The notes beneath the pieces were generated by a model. That model saw only the letters and a list, made by a program, of their open reading frames with translations, made no database searches and was not told the DNA's origin. 58,745 bases of DNA from contig NZ_VUKE01000024.1 in NCBI RefSeq assembly GCF_009193175.1, positions 1 through 58,745 on the forward strand. The letters are read 5' to 3'. The position numbers and the translations under genes were made by a program. How positions within the stretch are numbered: the stretch's first letter is position 1; each line of letters starts with the position of its first letter. Origin of the DNA: Georgenia ruanii (GTDB lineage Bacteria > Actinomycetota > Actinomycetes > Actinomycetales > Actinomycetaceae). Positions 16,695-27,664 of this stretch are shown piece by piece.

Positions 16695-17959
16695 CCGCCC
16701 CCGCGTCGACGACGACGTCGGCGAGCCCGCTCGACGACGCCCGCGCCCAGCTCGCCGAGGCGGTGGAGGTGCTCGGGCTGCCCGAGGGTCTGCACCGCAT
16801 GCTCGCCACGCCGCGGCGGGAGGTGACCGTCTCCATCCCGCTGCGGCGCGACGACGGCAGCCAGGACCTGTTCATCGGCCACCGCGTCCAGCACAACTTC
16901 TCGCGCGGCCCGGCCAAGGGCGGCATCCGCTACAGCCCGCACGTCGACCTGGACGAGGTCCGCGCGCTGGCCATGTGGATGACCTGGAAGTGCGCCCTGC
17001 TCGACGTGCCCTACGGCGGCGCCAAGGGCGGGGTGCGGATCGACCCGCGCAACTACTCCGCCGCCGAGCTCGAGCGGGTCACCCGCCGGTTCACCTCCGA
17101 GATCCTGCCGGTCATCGGGCCCGCGCACGACATCCCGGCCCCGGACATCGGCACCGACGAGCAGACCATGGCCTGGATGATGGACACCTACTCCGTCGCC
17201 TCCGGGTACACCGTCCCCGGCGTGGTCACCGGCAAGCCGGTCGCGCTGGGCGGCTCGCTCGGGCGGGCCAGCTCCACCTCCCGCGGGGTGGTCGACGTGG
17301 CGCTGGCGGCGCTGCCCTCGCGGGGGCTGCGGCCGGCGACGACGACCGCGGCCGTGCAGGGCTTCGGCAAGGTCGGCCGCGGCGCGGCCCGCTTCCTCGC
17401 CGAGGCCGGCGTGCGCGTCACCGCCGTGTCCGACCAGTACGGCGCCGTCGTCAACGCCGCCGGGCTGGACGTCCCGGCCCTGGAGCGGCACGTGGACGCC
17501 ACCGGCAGCGTCGTGGACTTCGCCGGCGGCGAGGTGCTCGACGGCGGGGCCCTGCTCGAGCTCGACGTCGACCTGCTCGTGCCCGCCGCCGTCGAGGGCG
17601 TCCTGACCGCCGAGAACGCCCCGCGGGTGCGCGCCCGGCTCGTCGTGGAGGGCGCCAACGGCCCCACCACCCCCGAGGCCGACGCGATCCTGGCCGGCAA
17701 CGACATCCTCGTCGTCCCGGACATCCTCGCCAACGCCGGCGGCGTCGTCGTCAGCTACTTCGAGTGGGTCCAGGCCAACCAGGCCTACTGGTGGACCGAG
17801 TCCGAGGTCGAGGCGCGCCTGAAGGAGCGCATGCTCGGCGCCTGGGAGGCGGTCAGCGCCTACGCCGCCGAGAAGGAGCTCTCGCTGCGCACCGCCGCCA
17901 CCGCCATGGCGGTGGAGCGGGTGGCCTCGGCCCACACCCTGCGCGGCCTGTACCCGTGA
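16691..17959 (+). CDS. Glu/Leu/Phe/Val-type dehydrogenase, probably glutamate dehydrogenase
   Basis: The 422-residue product has the two-domain amino-acid dehydrogenase fold: FSRGPAKGGIRYSPHVDLDE, catalytic YGGAKGGVRIDP, APDIGTDEQTMAWMMDTY, then a Rossmann domain (TAAVQGFGKVGRGAARFLAEAGVRVTAVSD) and the C-terminal NAGGVVVSYFEWVQ hinge motif. Length and GGIRY/EWVQ motifs are those of catabolic glutamate dehydrogenases. Coupled to gabT, it would convert the glutamate made by transamination back to 2-oxoglutarate plus ammonium, keeping GABA breakdown supplied with acceptor. Leucine/valine specificity cannot be fully excluded. Confidence 0.88.
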   Translation: MTAPASTTTSASPLDDARAQLAEAVEVLGLPEGLHRMLATPRREVTVSIPLRRDDGSQDLFIGHRVQHNFSRGPAKGGIRYSPHVDLDEVRALAMWMTWKCALLDVPYGGAKGGVRIDPRNYSAAELERVTRRFTSEILPVIGPAHDIPAPDIGTDEQTMAWMMDTYSVASGYTVPGVVTGKPVALGGSLGRASSTSRGVVDVALAALPSRGLRPATTTAAVQGFGKVGRGAARFLAEAGVRVTAVSDQYGAVVNAAGLDVPALERHVDATGSVVDFAGGEVLDGGALLELDVDLLVPAAVEGVLTAENAPRVRARLVVEGANGPTTPEADAILAGNDILVVPDILANAGGVVVSYFEWVQANQAYWWTESEVEARLKERMLGAWEAVSAYAAEKELSLRTAATAMAVERVASAHTLRGLYP

Positions 17960-17964
17960 TCGAC

Positions 17965-17996
17965 CGGCCGGCGCGGGCCCCCGCCCGCGCCGGCCG
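17965..17996 (+). terminator. Hairpin after glutamate dehydrogenase
   Basis: A perfect 13-bp stem, CGGCCGGCGCGGG with its complement, surrounds a six-base loop just six bases after the stop codon. There is no U-tract. It probably attenuates transcription between the gabT operon and gabD. Confidence 0.65.
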
Positions 17997-18029
17997 ACCC
18001 GCCCGTCCGGCCCGCCGGGCGGCCCCCTC

Positions 18030-18071
18030 GCTTGCCCGCCCGGCTCCCGCTGGGCTGCTTGCCCGCCCGGC
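18030..18071. repeat. 15-bp direct repeat before gabD
   Basis: GCTTGCCCGCCCGGC occurs exactly at 18030-18044 and 18057-18071, 27 bases apart, in the C-rich leader between glutamate dehydrogenase and gabD. It may be regulatory or simply low-complexity DNA. Confidence 0.4.
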
Positions 18072-18134
18072 CCGGCCGGGCGCCCCCACTCGCGCGCCGG
18101 CACCCGCCCGGCCGCCCACCACCCGGAGGACCCC

Positions 18135-19634
18135 ATGAGCATCACCGTCACGCCCGCCGCGGGCACCGACCTGCGCGGCTACGTCGACGCCCTCGCCCCC
18201 CGTCAGGGCGTGTGGATCGACGGCCGCGGGGCCGCCGCCCAGGGCGACGGCACCTTTGCCGTGACCGACCCGGCCACCGGCACCGTCATCGCCGAGATCG
18301 CCGACGGGCAGGTGGCCGACGCCCTCGCCGCCGTCGACGCCGCCGCCCGCGCCCTGCCCGGCTGGGCCGCCACCGCCGCCCGGGAGCGCTCGGAGGCGCT
18401 GCGCCGCGCCTTCGCCCTGATGATCGCCAGCACCGAGCAGCTCGCCGCGCTGATCTCGTGGGAGAACGGCAAGTCCCTGGCCGACGCCCGCTCCGAGGTC
18501 GTCTACGCCGCCGAGTTCTTCCGCTGGTTCGCCGAGGAGGCGGTGCGCACCGAGGGCGAGTACGGCCCCTCGCCCGCCGGCGGCACCCGCACCGTGGTGA
18601 CGCACAAGCCGGTCGGCGTCGCCGCCCTGATCACCCCGTGGAACTTCCCGGCCGCCATGGCCACCCGCAAGATCGCCCCGGCGCTGGCCGCCGGGTGCAC
18701 CGTGGTCCTCAAGCCCGCCGGCGAGACCCCGCTGACCGCGCTCGCCATCGCGAAGATCCTCACCGAGGCCGGCGTGCCGGACGGCGTCGTCAACGTCGTC
18801 CCGACGAAGTCCTCCTCCACGGTGGTCACCGCCTGGCTCGAGGACCCCCGGGTCCGGAAGATCTCCTTCACCGGCTCCACCCCGGTCGGCCGGATCCTGC
18901 TCAAGCAGGCCGCCGACCGCGTGGTCAACAGCTCGATGGAGCTGGGCGGCAACGCCCCCTTCGTCGTGGGCCCGGACGCCGACGTCGACGCCGCCGTCGC
19001 CGGCGCCATGATCGCCAAGCTGCGCAACGGCGGCCAGGCGTGCACCGCGGCCAACCGGTTCTACGTCCACGCCGACGTCGTGGAGGAGTTCACCGAGAAG
19101 TTCGGCGCCGCCGTCGCCGCGCTCACCGTCGGCCCGGCGTTCGCGGAGGGCACCGAGATCGGCCCGCTCATCAGCGCCAAGGCGGTCGCCGGGGTGGCCG
19201 CCCTGGTCGACGGCGCGGTCGCGGCCGGGGCTCGCGTCACCCACCGGGCCGAGCTGCCGGCGGCCACCGACGGCGGGTACTTCTACGCCCCCACCGTGCT
19301 GCGCGACGTCCCCGCCGACGCCGAGATCCTGCGCACCGAGATCTTCGGACCCGTCGCCCCGATCGCCACCTGGCACGACGACGCCGAGCTCGTCGAGCTG
19401 GTCAACGACACCGAGTTCGGGCTCGCGGCGTACGTGTACTCCCGCGACCTGAAGTGGGCGATGCAGACCGCCGAGAAGATCGAGGCCGGCATGGTCGGCG
19501 TCAACCGCGGCGTCGTCTCCGACCCCGCCACCCCGTTCGGCGGGGTCAAGCAGTCCGGCCTCGGCCGCGAGGGCGCCCGCGAGGGCATCCGCGAGTTCCA
19601 GGAGACGCAGTACCTCAGCGTCGACTGGAGCTGA
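18135..19634 (+). CDS. gabD: Succinate-semialdehyde dehydrogenase
   Basis: The 499-residue aldehyde dehydrogenase oxidises succinate semialdehyde to succinate, closing the GABA route into the citric acid cycle. It carries ITPWNFP (about N170), LKPAGETPL, FTGSTPVGR, the Glu in SMELGGNAPF (about E269) and the Cys in NGGQACTAANR (about C303); the KPAGETPL and GNAPF forms match GabD-type enzymes. The ATG at 18135 follows GGAGG. A 175-base gap with a hairpin separates it from glutamate dehydrogenase, so it may have its own promoter, but it is on the same strand and probably in the same regulon. A 17-bp hairpin follows. Confidence 0.92.
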   Translation: MSITVTPAAGTDLRGYVDALAPRQGVWIDGRGAAAQGDGTFAVTDPATGTVIAEIADGQVADALAAVDAAARALPGWAATAARERSEALRRAFALMIASTEQLAALISWENGKSLADARSEVVYAAEFFRWFAEEAVRTEGEYGPSPAGGTRTVVTHKPVGVAALITPWNFPAAMATRKIAPALAAGCTVVLKPAGETPLTALAIAKILTEAGVPDGVVNVVPTKSSSTVVTAWLEDPRVRKISFTGSTPVGRILLKQAADRVVNSSMELGGNAPFVVGPDADVDAAVAGAMIAKLRNGGQACTAANRFYVHADVVEEFTEKFGAAVAALTVGPAFAEGTEIGPLISAKAVAGVAALVDGAVAAGARVTHRAELPAATDGGYFYAPTVLRDVPADAEILRTEIFGPVAPIATWHDDAELVELVNDTEFGLAAYVYSRDLKWAMQTAEKIEAGMVGVNRGVVSDPATPFGGVKQSGLGREGAREGIREFQETQYLSVDWS

Positions 19635-19644
19635 CCCTGGTCGC

Positions 19645-19685
19645 GCCGCCGCCGGCCCCGCCATTCTCGCGGGGCCGGCGGCGGC
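19645..19685 (+). terminator. Strong hairpin after gabD
   Basis: A 17-bp perfect stem (19645-19661 with 19669-19685) surrounds the seven-base loop CATTCTC, eleven bases after the gabD stop. It is the clearest intrinsic-type hairpin in the catabolic block. Confidence 0.8.
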
Positions 19686-19718
19686 CGCTACAGTGCGGCC
19701 CGAGAGCGAGGAGGGCCG

Positions 19719-20513
19719 ATGACGTCGACGTCGGAGCTGTGGACCGGGGGCCGGGTCACCCCGCGCGCCGCGTGCGTGCTGGGGCCGAACCCCGGGGTGA
19801 TGACGCTCGACGGCACCAACACCTGGGTGCTGCGCGAGCCGGGCGCCGGTGAGGCGGTGGTCGTCGATCCGGGCCCGCTCGACGAGGCGCACCTGGCCGA
19901 GATCCGCCGGGTGGCGGGCGAGGACGGCGGGTCCGTCGCGCTCGTGCTGCTCACCCATCACCACCACGACCACGCCGAGTCCGCCGAGCGGTTCGCGGCG
20001 ATCACCGGTGCGCCCGTGCGCGGCGCCGGGCGCGGGGAGCCGCTGGCCGACGGCGAGCGCCTCGCCGTCGGCACGCTAGCGCTCGAGGTGCTCGCCACGC
20101 CGGGGCACACCGCCGACTCGGTGAGCCTGCTCGTGCCGGGGGACAGGCTGCTGCTCACCGGCGACACCGTCCTCGGCCGCGGCACGACGGCGATCGCCTG
20201 GCCGGACGGCGACCTCACCAGCTACCTCGCCACCCTCGAGCGACTCGCGGCCCTCGTCGCCGCCGGGCGGGTCGAGCGCCTCGCGCCCGGCCACGGCCCC
20301 GTCGTCACCGACCCCGCCGGCGTCATCGCCGGCTACCGCGCCCATCGCGAGCAGCGCCTCGCCCAGCTGCTCGCGGCGCTGGAGGACGGCGCCGCCACCG
20401 TCGAAGCGGTCGTCGCCGCGGTCTACGGCGAGCTGGAGGGCTTTCGGGCCACCGCCGCGCGGCACACCGTCCAGGCGCAGCTGGCCTACCTCGGCGTAGA
20501 GCTGCCCGCCTAG
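19719..20513 (+). CDS. Metallo-beta-lactamase-fold hydrolase
   Basis: The 264-residue product has the MBL signature THHHHDHAES (about residues 79-88, giving HxHxDH), a metal His in TPGHTADSVSL, the Asp in LLTGDTVLG and a last His in LAPGHGPVV. The C-terminal winged-helix region, EQRLAQLLAALEDGAATVEAVVAAVYG, is that of LACTB2-like and hydroxyacylglutathione-hydrolase-like proteins. The ATG at 19719 follows GAGGAGG. It is cytosolic; the substrate is uncertain (thioester, lactone or RNA in relatives). The 17-bp terminator upstream suggests transcription separate from gabD. Confidence 0.88.
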   Translation: MTSTSELWTGGRVTPRAACVLGPNPGVMTLDGTNTWVLREPGAGEAVVVDPGPLDEAHLAEIRRVAGEDGGSVALVLLTHHHHDHAESAERFAAITGAPVRGAGRGEPLADGERLAVGTLALEVLATPGHTADSVSLLVPGDRLLLTGDTVLGRGTTAIAWPDGDLTSYLATLERLAALVAAGRVERLAPGHGPVVTDPAGVIAGYRAHREQRLAQLLAALEDGAATVEAVVAAVYGELEGFRATAARHTVQAQLAYLGVELPA

Positions 20514-20598
20514 GTCCGCTGCCCGGGCGCGGACGCGGGGCAGCCCGGACACGCGGTGGTGACGGGCCGGTAACGCGGGCGTTGGTATCAACCGGTCA

Positions 20599-20630
20599 GG
20601 AGCCGTCCCGCGTCGAGCGGGACGAGCTCC
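20599..20630. terminator. Hairpin between MBL-fold gene and crotonase gene
   Basis: GGAGC-CGTCCCGC (20599-20611) pairs with GCGGGACG-A-GCTCC (20617-20630) around GTCGA, with one bulged A. It sits between convergent stop codons. Confidence 0.65.
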
Positions 20631-20692
20631 GCGAACGTCGCCGACCCGGGGGCCCGCCGAAGTTCCCGCCGGCCGAGCTCCGGCGGTGACCC

Positions 20693-21496
20693 TCAGCTCG
20701 TGGGCGGCTCGCGCACCCACGCCGCGTCGCGGCGCTCGGCACGCGCGCGCATGCCCTCCTGTCCCTCCGCGGAGGCGAAGTGGCGGGCGGAGAGCTCGCC
20801 CAGGGCGGCCAGCTCGGCTGCGGTCAGCGGACCGGCGGGCGCCTCCCGCAGCAGCGTCTTGGTCGCCGCGAGGGCATCCGGCGCGCCACGCACCAGGAGG
20901 TCCGCGTACCGGCGCACCTCGGCGTCGAGCGTCTCGCCCGCCACGGCGGCGGTGAGCAGCCCGATGGCGACCGCCCGCCGCGCGTCGAACGGCTCGCCGG
21001 TGAGGAAGAGCTCGTGCAGGGCGTGCGGGGCCACGCGCCGGCGCAGCGGCGCCGCGACGACCGCGGGCACGACGCCCAGGCGCACCTCGGGGAAGGCGAA
21101 GGTGACCGTGTCGGCGGCGACGGCGAGGTCGCAGGCGGCGACCAGGCCGACGCCGCCCCCGCGTGCCGGCCCGGCCAGCCGGGCGACCACGGGTTTGGGG
21201 GAGTGCCACAGCGTCGCGATGAGGACGGGCAGGTCGGGCGCGTCGTCGGCGGGTTCGCCGCCGGCACCCCCGCCCACCCCCGCGCCGCCGGCGGCGAGGT
21301 CCGCGCCGGCGCAGAACACCGGACCGGCGTGGGTGAGGACGATGACCCGCACGGCCTGGTCGGCCAGGGCGGTGGCGAGGCGGCTTCCCAGCTGGGCACG
21401 CAGCGGCCGGGAGAGGGCGTTGCGGTTGGCGGGGGAGTCGAGGGTGATCGTGGCGACGCCCCGGTCGGTCTCGAGGCGGACGACCTCAGCGCCCAT
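20693..21496 (-). CDS. Crotonase-family enoyl-CoA hydratase (LiuC/AtuE-like)
   Basis: The 267-residue crotonase has the oxyanion-hole segments FCAGADLAAGG and GPARGGGVGLVAACD. In the first catalytic position, where classical hydratases have Glu (GGGxE), this protein has Gly (about residue 117), while the second Glu is kept in FPEVRLGVVPAV (about E137). The EVRLGxxPAV stretch is what I recall of methylglutaconyl- and carboxygeranoyl-CoA hydratases, which fits the adjacent acyl-CoA carboxylase and AtuA-like genes. An extra Gly-rich insert (about 70-82) lies after the first oxyanion segment. The start overlaps the AtuA-like stop by 11 bases. Confidence 0.86.
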   Translation of the reverse strand: MGAEVVRLETDRGVATITLDSPANRNALSRPLRAQLGSRLATALADQAVRVIVLTHAGPVFCAGADLAAGGAGVGGGAGGEPADDAPDLPVLIATLWHSPKPVVARLAGPARGGGVGLVAACDLAVAADTVTFAFPEVRLGVVPAVVAAPLRRRVAPHALHELFLTGEPFDARRAVAIGLLTAAVAGETLDAEVRRYADLLVRGAPDALAATKTLLREAPAGPLTAAELAALGELSARHFASAEGQEGMRARAERRDAAWVREPPTS

Positions 21497-23315
21497 GGCG
21501 GACCTCTGGCGGCAGCAGCTCGACCGGGACGTCGACGTGCTTGGCCCGCAGGTACTCGCCGAGCCCCTTGGCCTGGGAGTCGAGGGCGAGGCTGACCCCG
21601 ACGCCCTGGCCGAGCAGCCCGACGATGGTGGCCCCCACGGCTCGCAGGTGCGGCAGCTCCCACATCCGGAGCTCGAGCCAGGCGGCCTCCTGCAGCAGCT
21701 CGTGCACCCGCTCGGCGGTCCAGAACCGCTGGAGCCAGGCGTGCGCCGCGTCGGTGCGCGCCCACACGCCGAGGGTGGCGTTGCCGCCCTTGTCGCCGGA
21801 CCGCGCCCCGACGAGGGCGCCGAGCGGGACCCGTACGGTGTGCCCGGACCAGCCCTGGTCCGGCGGCGCCCCCTTGCCCGACGCCGTCACCTCCGACGGC
21901 ATCGCGCCCGCGCCCGCGCCGCACTCGGCCTGCGCAGCCGTGCCCGCCGGCACCTCCCACGCCCGCCCCTCGAACGTCACCCGCTGCGGGAAGTGCGCCG
22001 CCGGCATGAGGACCGGCCAGAACACCGAGCAGGCGCTGGGCGGGCCGGGCGGGCCGGTGAAGTACAGCCCCGGGTAGCCGGTCAGCCACGTCTCCACCGC
22101 CGTGCGGGCGAACCGCGCCACCCGGTCGCGGTCGTGCCCGCGCACCGCCACGGTCAGCAGCGCGACCGCCTCGCTCATGCTCGCCGGGTCCGGCCGGTCC
22201 GCGCGCAGCAGCCGGACCGCGACGTCGTCGAACGCCTCCCGCCCGCAGGGCACGCCAGACCACAGCGCCGCCTGCGCCGCGGCGGCCTTGGCCTCGACGT
22301 CGCCGCCGGTGAGGACGAACGTCGTGCTGGTGCGCCAGCCGGCCGGCACGACGGCCCCGACCTTGACCGTCGTCGGCGCGGGCTCGCCGCGGGCGCCGGA
22401 CAGCCGGACGCGGTCCGGCCCGTCCGGCTCCAGGCGGACGGTGTCGAGCCGGGCGACGACGTCGGGGGTGAGGTAGCGCGGACCGTCGACCTCGTAGAGC
22501 AGCTGCGCCGTCACCGTCTCCACGGTCACCGCCCCGCCGGCGCCCGGGTGCTTGGTGATGACCGCCGAGCCGTCCGCGTGCACCTCGGCCAGCGGGAACC
22601 CCACCCGGTCCGTGCCCGGCAGCTCGGTGAAGAAGGCGAAGTTCCCGCCGGTGGCCTGCGCGCCGCACTCGATGACGTGCCCGGCGGCCACCCCGCCGGC
22701 CAGGGCGTCCCAGTCGTCGCGCGCCCAGCCGTGGTGCCACGCCGCGGGCCCGAGCACGACGGCGGCGTCCGTCACCCGCCCGGTGACCACCACGTCGGCG
22801 CCGCCGGCCAGCGCCTCGACGATGCCCCAGCACCCCAGGTAGGCGTTGACCGCCTCCGGGACCGCCCCGGCCGGCAGCGGCTCGCCGGTGTCCAGGTGCG
22901 GCGCCGCCCAGCCGGCGTCGCGCGCCCGGGCCAGCGCCTGCGTGGCGTCGTCCCCGTCGACGACGGCGACCCGCACCTCCCGGCCCAGGCGCGCCCCGAT
23001 CCGGCGCACCGCGGCGGCGCAGCCGTGCGGGTTGAGGCCCCCGGCGTTCGAGACCACGCGCACGCCCCGGTCCAGGCAGTCACCCAGGACGTCCTCGAGC
23101 TGGGTGACGAACGTGGTGGCGTAGCCCGCGGCCGGGTCGCGGGCCCGCTGCCGGGCGAGCACCCCCATGGTCAGCTCGGCCAGCCAGTCGCCGGTGAGTA
23201 CGTCCACGGGTCCGCCGTCGAGCATCTCCCGGGCGGCGGACAGGCGGTCGCCGTAGAACCCCGAGACGTTGGCGATGCGCAGGGGCCGGCCGGCGCCGGC
23301 GGCACGGTGAGCCAC
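21486..23315 (-). CDS. AtuA-like acyclic terpene utilization protein (DUF1446)
   Basis: The 609-residue protein matches the AtuA/DUF1446 family: IANVSGFYGDRLSAAREML at the N-terminus, DVLTGDWLAELTMGVLAR, VVSNAGGLNPHGCA, YLGCWGIVEALAGGADVVVTGRVTDAAVVLGP and VIECGAQATGGNF, followed by the C-terminal LGALVGARSGDKGGNATLGVWARTD part. In pseudomonads the family is needed for citronellol/geraniol use, but its reaction is not known to me. The GTG at 23315 follows GAGAGGAG. It is transcribed with the crotonase and lies 29 bases from the TetR stop. Confidence 0.9.
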   Translation of the reverse strand: MAHRAAGAGRPLRIANVSGFYGDRLSAAREMLDGGPVDVLTGDWLAELTMGVLARQRARDPAAGYATTFVTQLEDVLGDCLDRGVRVVSNAGGLNPHGCAAAVRRIGARLGREVRVAVVDGDDATQALARARDAGWAAPHLDTGEPLPAGAVPEAVNAYLGCWGIVEALAGGADVVVTGRVTDAAVVLGPAAWHHGWARDDWDALAGGVAAGHVIECGAQATGGNFAFFTELPGTDRVGFPLAEVHADGSAVITKHPGAGGAVTVETVTAQLLYEVDGPRYLTPDVVARLDTVRLEPDGPDRVRLSGARGEPAPTTVKVGAVVPAGWRTSTTFVLTGGDVEAKAAAAQAALWSGVPCGREAFDDVAVRLLRADRPDPASMSEAVALLTVAVRGHDRDRVARFARTAVETWLTGYPGLYFTGPPGPPSACSVFWPVLMPAAHFPQRVTFEGRAWEVPAGTAAQAECGAGAGAMPSEVTASGKGAPPDQGWSGHTVRVPLGALVGARSGDKGGNATLGVWARTDAAHAWLQRFWTAERVHELLQEAAWLELRMWELPHLRAVGATIVGLLGQGVGVSLALDSQAKGLGEYLRAKHVDVPVELLPPEVRHGR

Positions 23316-23344
23316 GCTGCTCTCCTCTCGCGGCCGCGGGGCCG

Positions 23345-23932
23345 TCAGCTCGGCGGGTCGGCGGCGAGCAGGGCCCGCAGAGCCATCCGGCGCAGCAGGT
23401 CGCCGGTGCCCGCCCGGCTCAGCCGGGCGCTGTGCGGGGTGGAGTTGATGAGGCCGAGGACGGCGTGGGCGGAGGCGACGGCGGTGGGTCGGCGGGCACC
23501 GTCGGCACCGGCCGCCTGGATCTCGCGGACCCACACGTCCACGTAGCTGCGCTGGAGCCGGCGGACCGTCTCCCGGTCGGCCTCGGACAGCGCATCGAGA
23601 TCGCGCTGTTGGACGGTGATGAGCGCGGGGTGGTCGAGGGCGAAGGCGACGTGCCAGTCGACCAGCGCGGCCAGGCCCGCGCCGTCGCCGGCGGCGGACA
23701 CCCGCTCCCGGGCGCCGGTGAGCAGGTGCTCGCTGATGCCGATCAGCATCGCGGCGAGGATGGCGTCCTTGCCGGGGAAGTGCCGGTACAGCGCCGGTCC
23801 GGAGATCCCCACCGCGGCGCCGATCTCGTCGATGGACACGCCGTGGAACCCGTGGCGGGCGAACAGGTCCGCCGCCGCCGCGAGGATCTGCTCGCGCCGC
23901 GACGGTGCGGGTGGCTCCGACGGTGGGCACAT
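23345..23932 (-). CDS. TetR-family regulator of the carboxylase locus
   Basis: The 195-residue product begins MCPPSEPPAPSRREQILAAA and has a clear TetR helix-turn-helix (about residues 13-58: FARHGFHGVSIDEIGAAVGISGPALYRHFPGKD). The remainder is the ligand domain. The ATG at 23932 is chosen because a longer start at about 23982 would put the coding region over the inverted repeat at 23953-23970, the probable operator. It heads the minus-strand AtuA/crotonase operon and diverges from the carboxylase genes; it probably represses both until an acyl-CoA intermediate accumulates. Confidence 0.88.
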   Translation of the reverse strand: MCPPSEPPAPSRREQILAAAADLFARHGFHGVSIDEIGAAVGISGPALYRHFPGKDAILAAMLIGISEHLLTGARERVSAAGDGAGLAALVDWHVAFALDHPALITVQQRDLDALSEADRETVRRLQRSYVDVWVREIQAAGADGARRPTAVASAHAVLGLINSTPHSARLSRAGTGDLLRRMALRALLAADPPS

Positions 23933-23952
23933 GCGGTCATCGTAGACAGCGG

Positions 23953-23970
23953 CGTTAACGATTGCTAACG
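23953..23970. promoter_or_regulatory. TetR-type operator CGTTAACGATTGCTAACG
   Basis: Inverted arms CGTTA and TAACG flank an 8-base centre. The site is AT-rich in a GC-rich setting, 20 bases before the TetR start and 37 bases before the carboxyltransferase start. It resembles operators of TetR regulators of fatty and branched acyl-CoA catabolism. Confidence 0.55.
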
Positions 23971-24007
23971 TTCGGGCCATCATTTCATCGTTTGCTCGGT
24001 GGTGAGC

Positions 24008-25582
24008 ATGACGAGGACCCCGCAGCGCACCGGCTCGCTGGCCGAGCTCGCCGCGGACCTGCGCGAGCGCCTCGCCCTCGTGCGGCGCGGCGGCCCGGAG
24101 CCGGCCCGCGCGCGCCACGTGGCCCGCGGCAAGCTGCTCGTGCGCGAACGGGTGGACCGGCTCCTCGACCCCGGCTCGCCCTTCCTCGAGCTCTCCCCGC
24201 TGGCCGCCACCGGCATGTACGACGACGAGGTGCCCGCCGCCGGGATCGTCACCGGCATCGGCCGGGTGGCCGGGCGCGCGTGCGTCGTCGTCGCCAACGA
24301 CGCCACGGTCAAGGGCGGCACCTACTACCCGATGACCGTCAAGAAGCACCTGCGCGCCCAGGAGGTCGCCGTCGCCAACCAGCTGCCCTGCCTCTACCTC
24401 GTCGACTCCGGCGGCGCCTTCCTGCCGCTGCAGGACGAGGTGTTCCCGGACCGGGACCACTTCGGGCGGATCTTCTACAACCAGGCCCGCCTGTCCGCCG
24501 CCGGCATCCCGCAGCTGGCCGCGGTCCTCGGCTCGTGCACCGCCGGCGGCGCCTACGTCCCGGCGATGGCCGACGAGTCGGTCATCGTGCGCGGCCAGGG
24601 CACCATCTTCCTCGGCGGCCCGCCGCTGGTGAAGGCCGCCACCGGCGAGGTCGTCACGGCCGAGGAGCTCGGCGGCGGCGACGTGCACGCCCGCACCTCT
24701 GGCGTCGTCGACCACCTCGCCGCCGACGACGCCGAGGCCCTGGCCCTCCTGCGCGCCGCCGTAGCCACCACCGCTACGCCCGGCCCGCCGACGCTGCGCT
24801 GGCAGCCGCCCGAGGAGCCGCAGGAGGACCCGGCCGGGCTCTACGACGTCGTCCCGGCCGACGTGCGCACCCCCTACGACGTGCGCGAGGTGATCCGCCG
24901 GATCGTCGACGGCTCCCGGCTGCAGGAGTTCAAGGCCCTCTACGGCGCCACGCTGGTGTGCGGCTTCGCCCGCATCTGGGGCTACGACGTCGGCATCGTC
25001 GCCAACAACGGCGTCCTCTTCTCCGAGTCCGCCCTGAAGGGCGCCCACTTCGTCCAGCTGTGCAACCAGCGCGGGATCCCGCTCGTGTTCCTGCAGAACA
25101 TCGCGGGGTTCATGGTGGGCCGGGCCTACGAGAACGCCGGCATCGCCAAGGACGGCGCCAAGCTCGTCACCGCCGTCGCCTGCTCGGTGGTCCCGAAGCT
25201 CACCGTGGTGATCGGCGGGTCCTTCGGCGCGGGCAACTACGCCATGAGCGGGCGGGCCTACGACCCGCGGTTCCTGTGGACCTGGCCGAACGCGCGCGTG
25301 TCGGTCATGGGCGGGGAGCAGGCGGCGGCTGTCCTGGCCACGGTGCGCCGCGACGGCATCGAGGCCCGCGGCGGCGCCTGGTCCGCCGACGAGGAGGAGG
25401 CCTTCAAGGCGCCCATCCGCGCCCAGTACGAGGAGCAGGGCGCCGCGTACTACGGCACCGCCCGGCTGTGGGACGACGGCGTCATCGACCCGGTGGACAC
25501 CCGGCGCGTGCTCGGGCTCGCCCTGGCCGCCGCCGCCCACGCGCCCGTCCCGCCGCCCGGCTACGGCGTCTTCCGGATGTGA
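24008..25582 (+). CDS. Acyl-CoA carboxylase carboxyltransferase subunit (methylcrotonyl/geranyl-CoA type)
   Basis: The 524-residue subunit transfers the carboxyl group from biotin to the acyl-Co[21 protein letters not shown] is the hallmark of methylcrotonyl-CoA carboxylase beta subunits and the related geranyl-CoA enzyme, and differs from propionyl-CoA carboxylases. Other family parts are [53 protein letters not shown] and [20 protein letters not shown]. The ATG at 24008, after GGTGGTG, is taken; a GTG at 23999 is possible. Three bases separate it from the biotin carboxylase gene. The substrate is probably a branched, 3-methyl-2-enoyl-CoA. Confidence 0.92.
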   Translation: MTRTPQRTGSLAELAADLRERLALVRRGGPEPARARHVARGKLLVRERVDRLLDPGSPFLELSPLAATGMYDDEVPAAGIVTGIGRVAGRACVVVANDATVKGGTYYPMTVKKHLRAQEVAVANQLPCLYLVDSGGAFLPLQDEVFPDRDHFGRIFYNQARLSAAGIPQLAAVLGSCTAGGAYVPAMADESVIVRGQGTIFLGGPPLVKAATGEVVTAEELGGGDVHARTSGVVDHLAADDAEALALLRAAVATTATPGPPTLRWQPPEEPQEDPAGLYDVVPADVRTPYDVREVIRRIVDGSRLQEFKALYGATLVCGFARIWGYDVGIVANNGVLFSESALKGAHFVQLCNQRGIPLVFLQNIAGFMVGRAYENAGIAKDGAKLVTAVACSVVPKLTVVIGGSFGAGNYAMSGRAYDPRFLWTWPNARVSVMGGEQAAAVLATVRRDGIEARGGAWSADEEEAFKAPIRAQYEEQGAAYYGTARLWDDGVIDPVDTRRVLGLALAAAAHAPVPPPGYGVFRM

Positions 25583-25585
25583 GCG

Positions 25586-27663
<2,078 letters not shown>

Positions 27664-27664
<1 letters not shown>

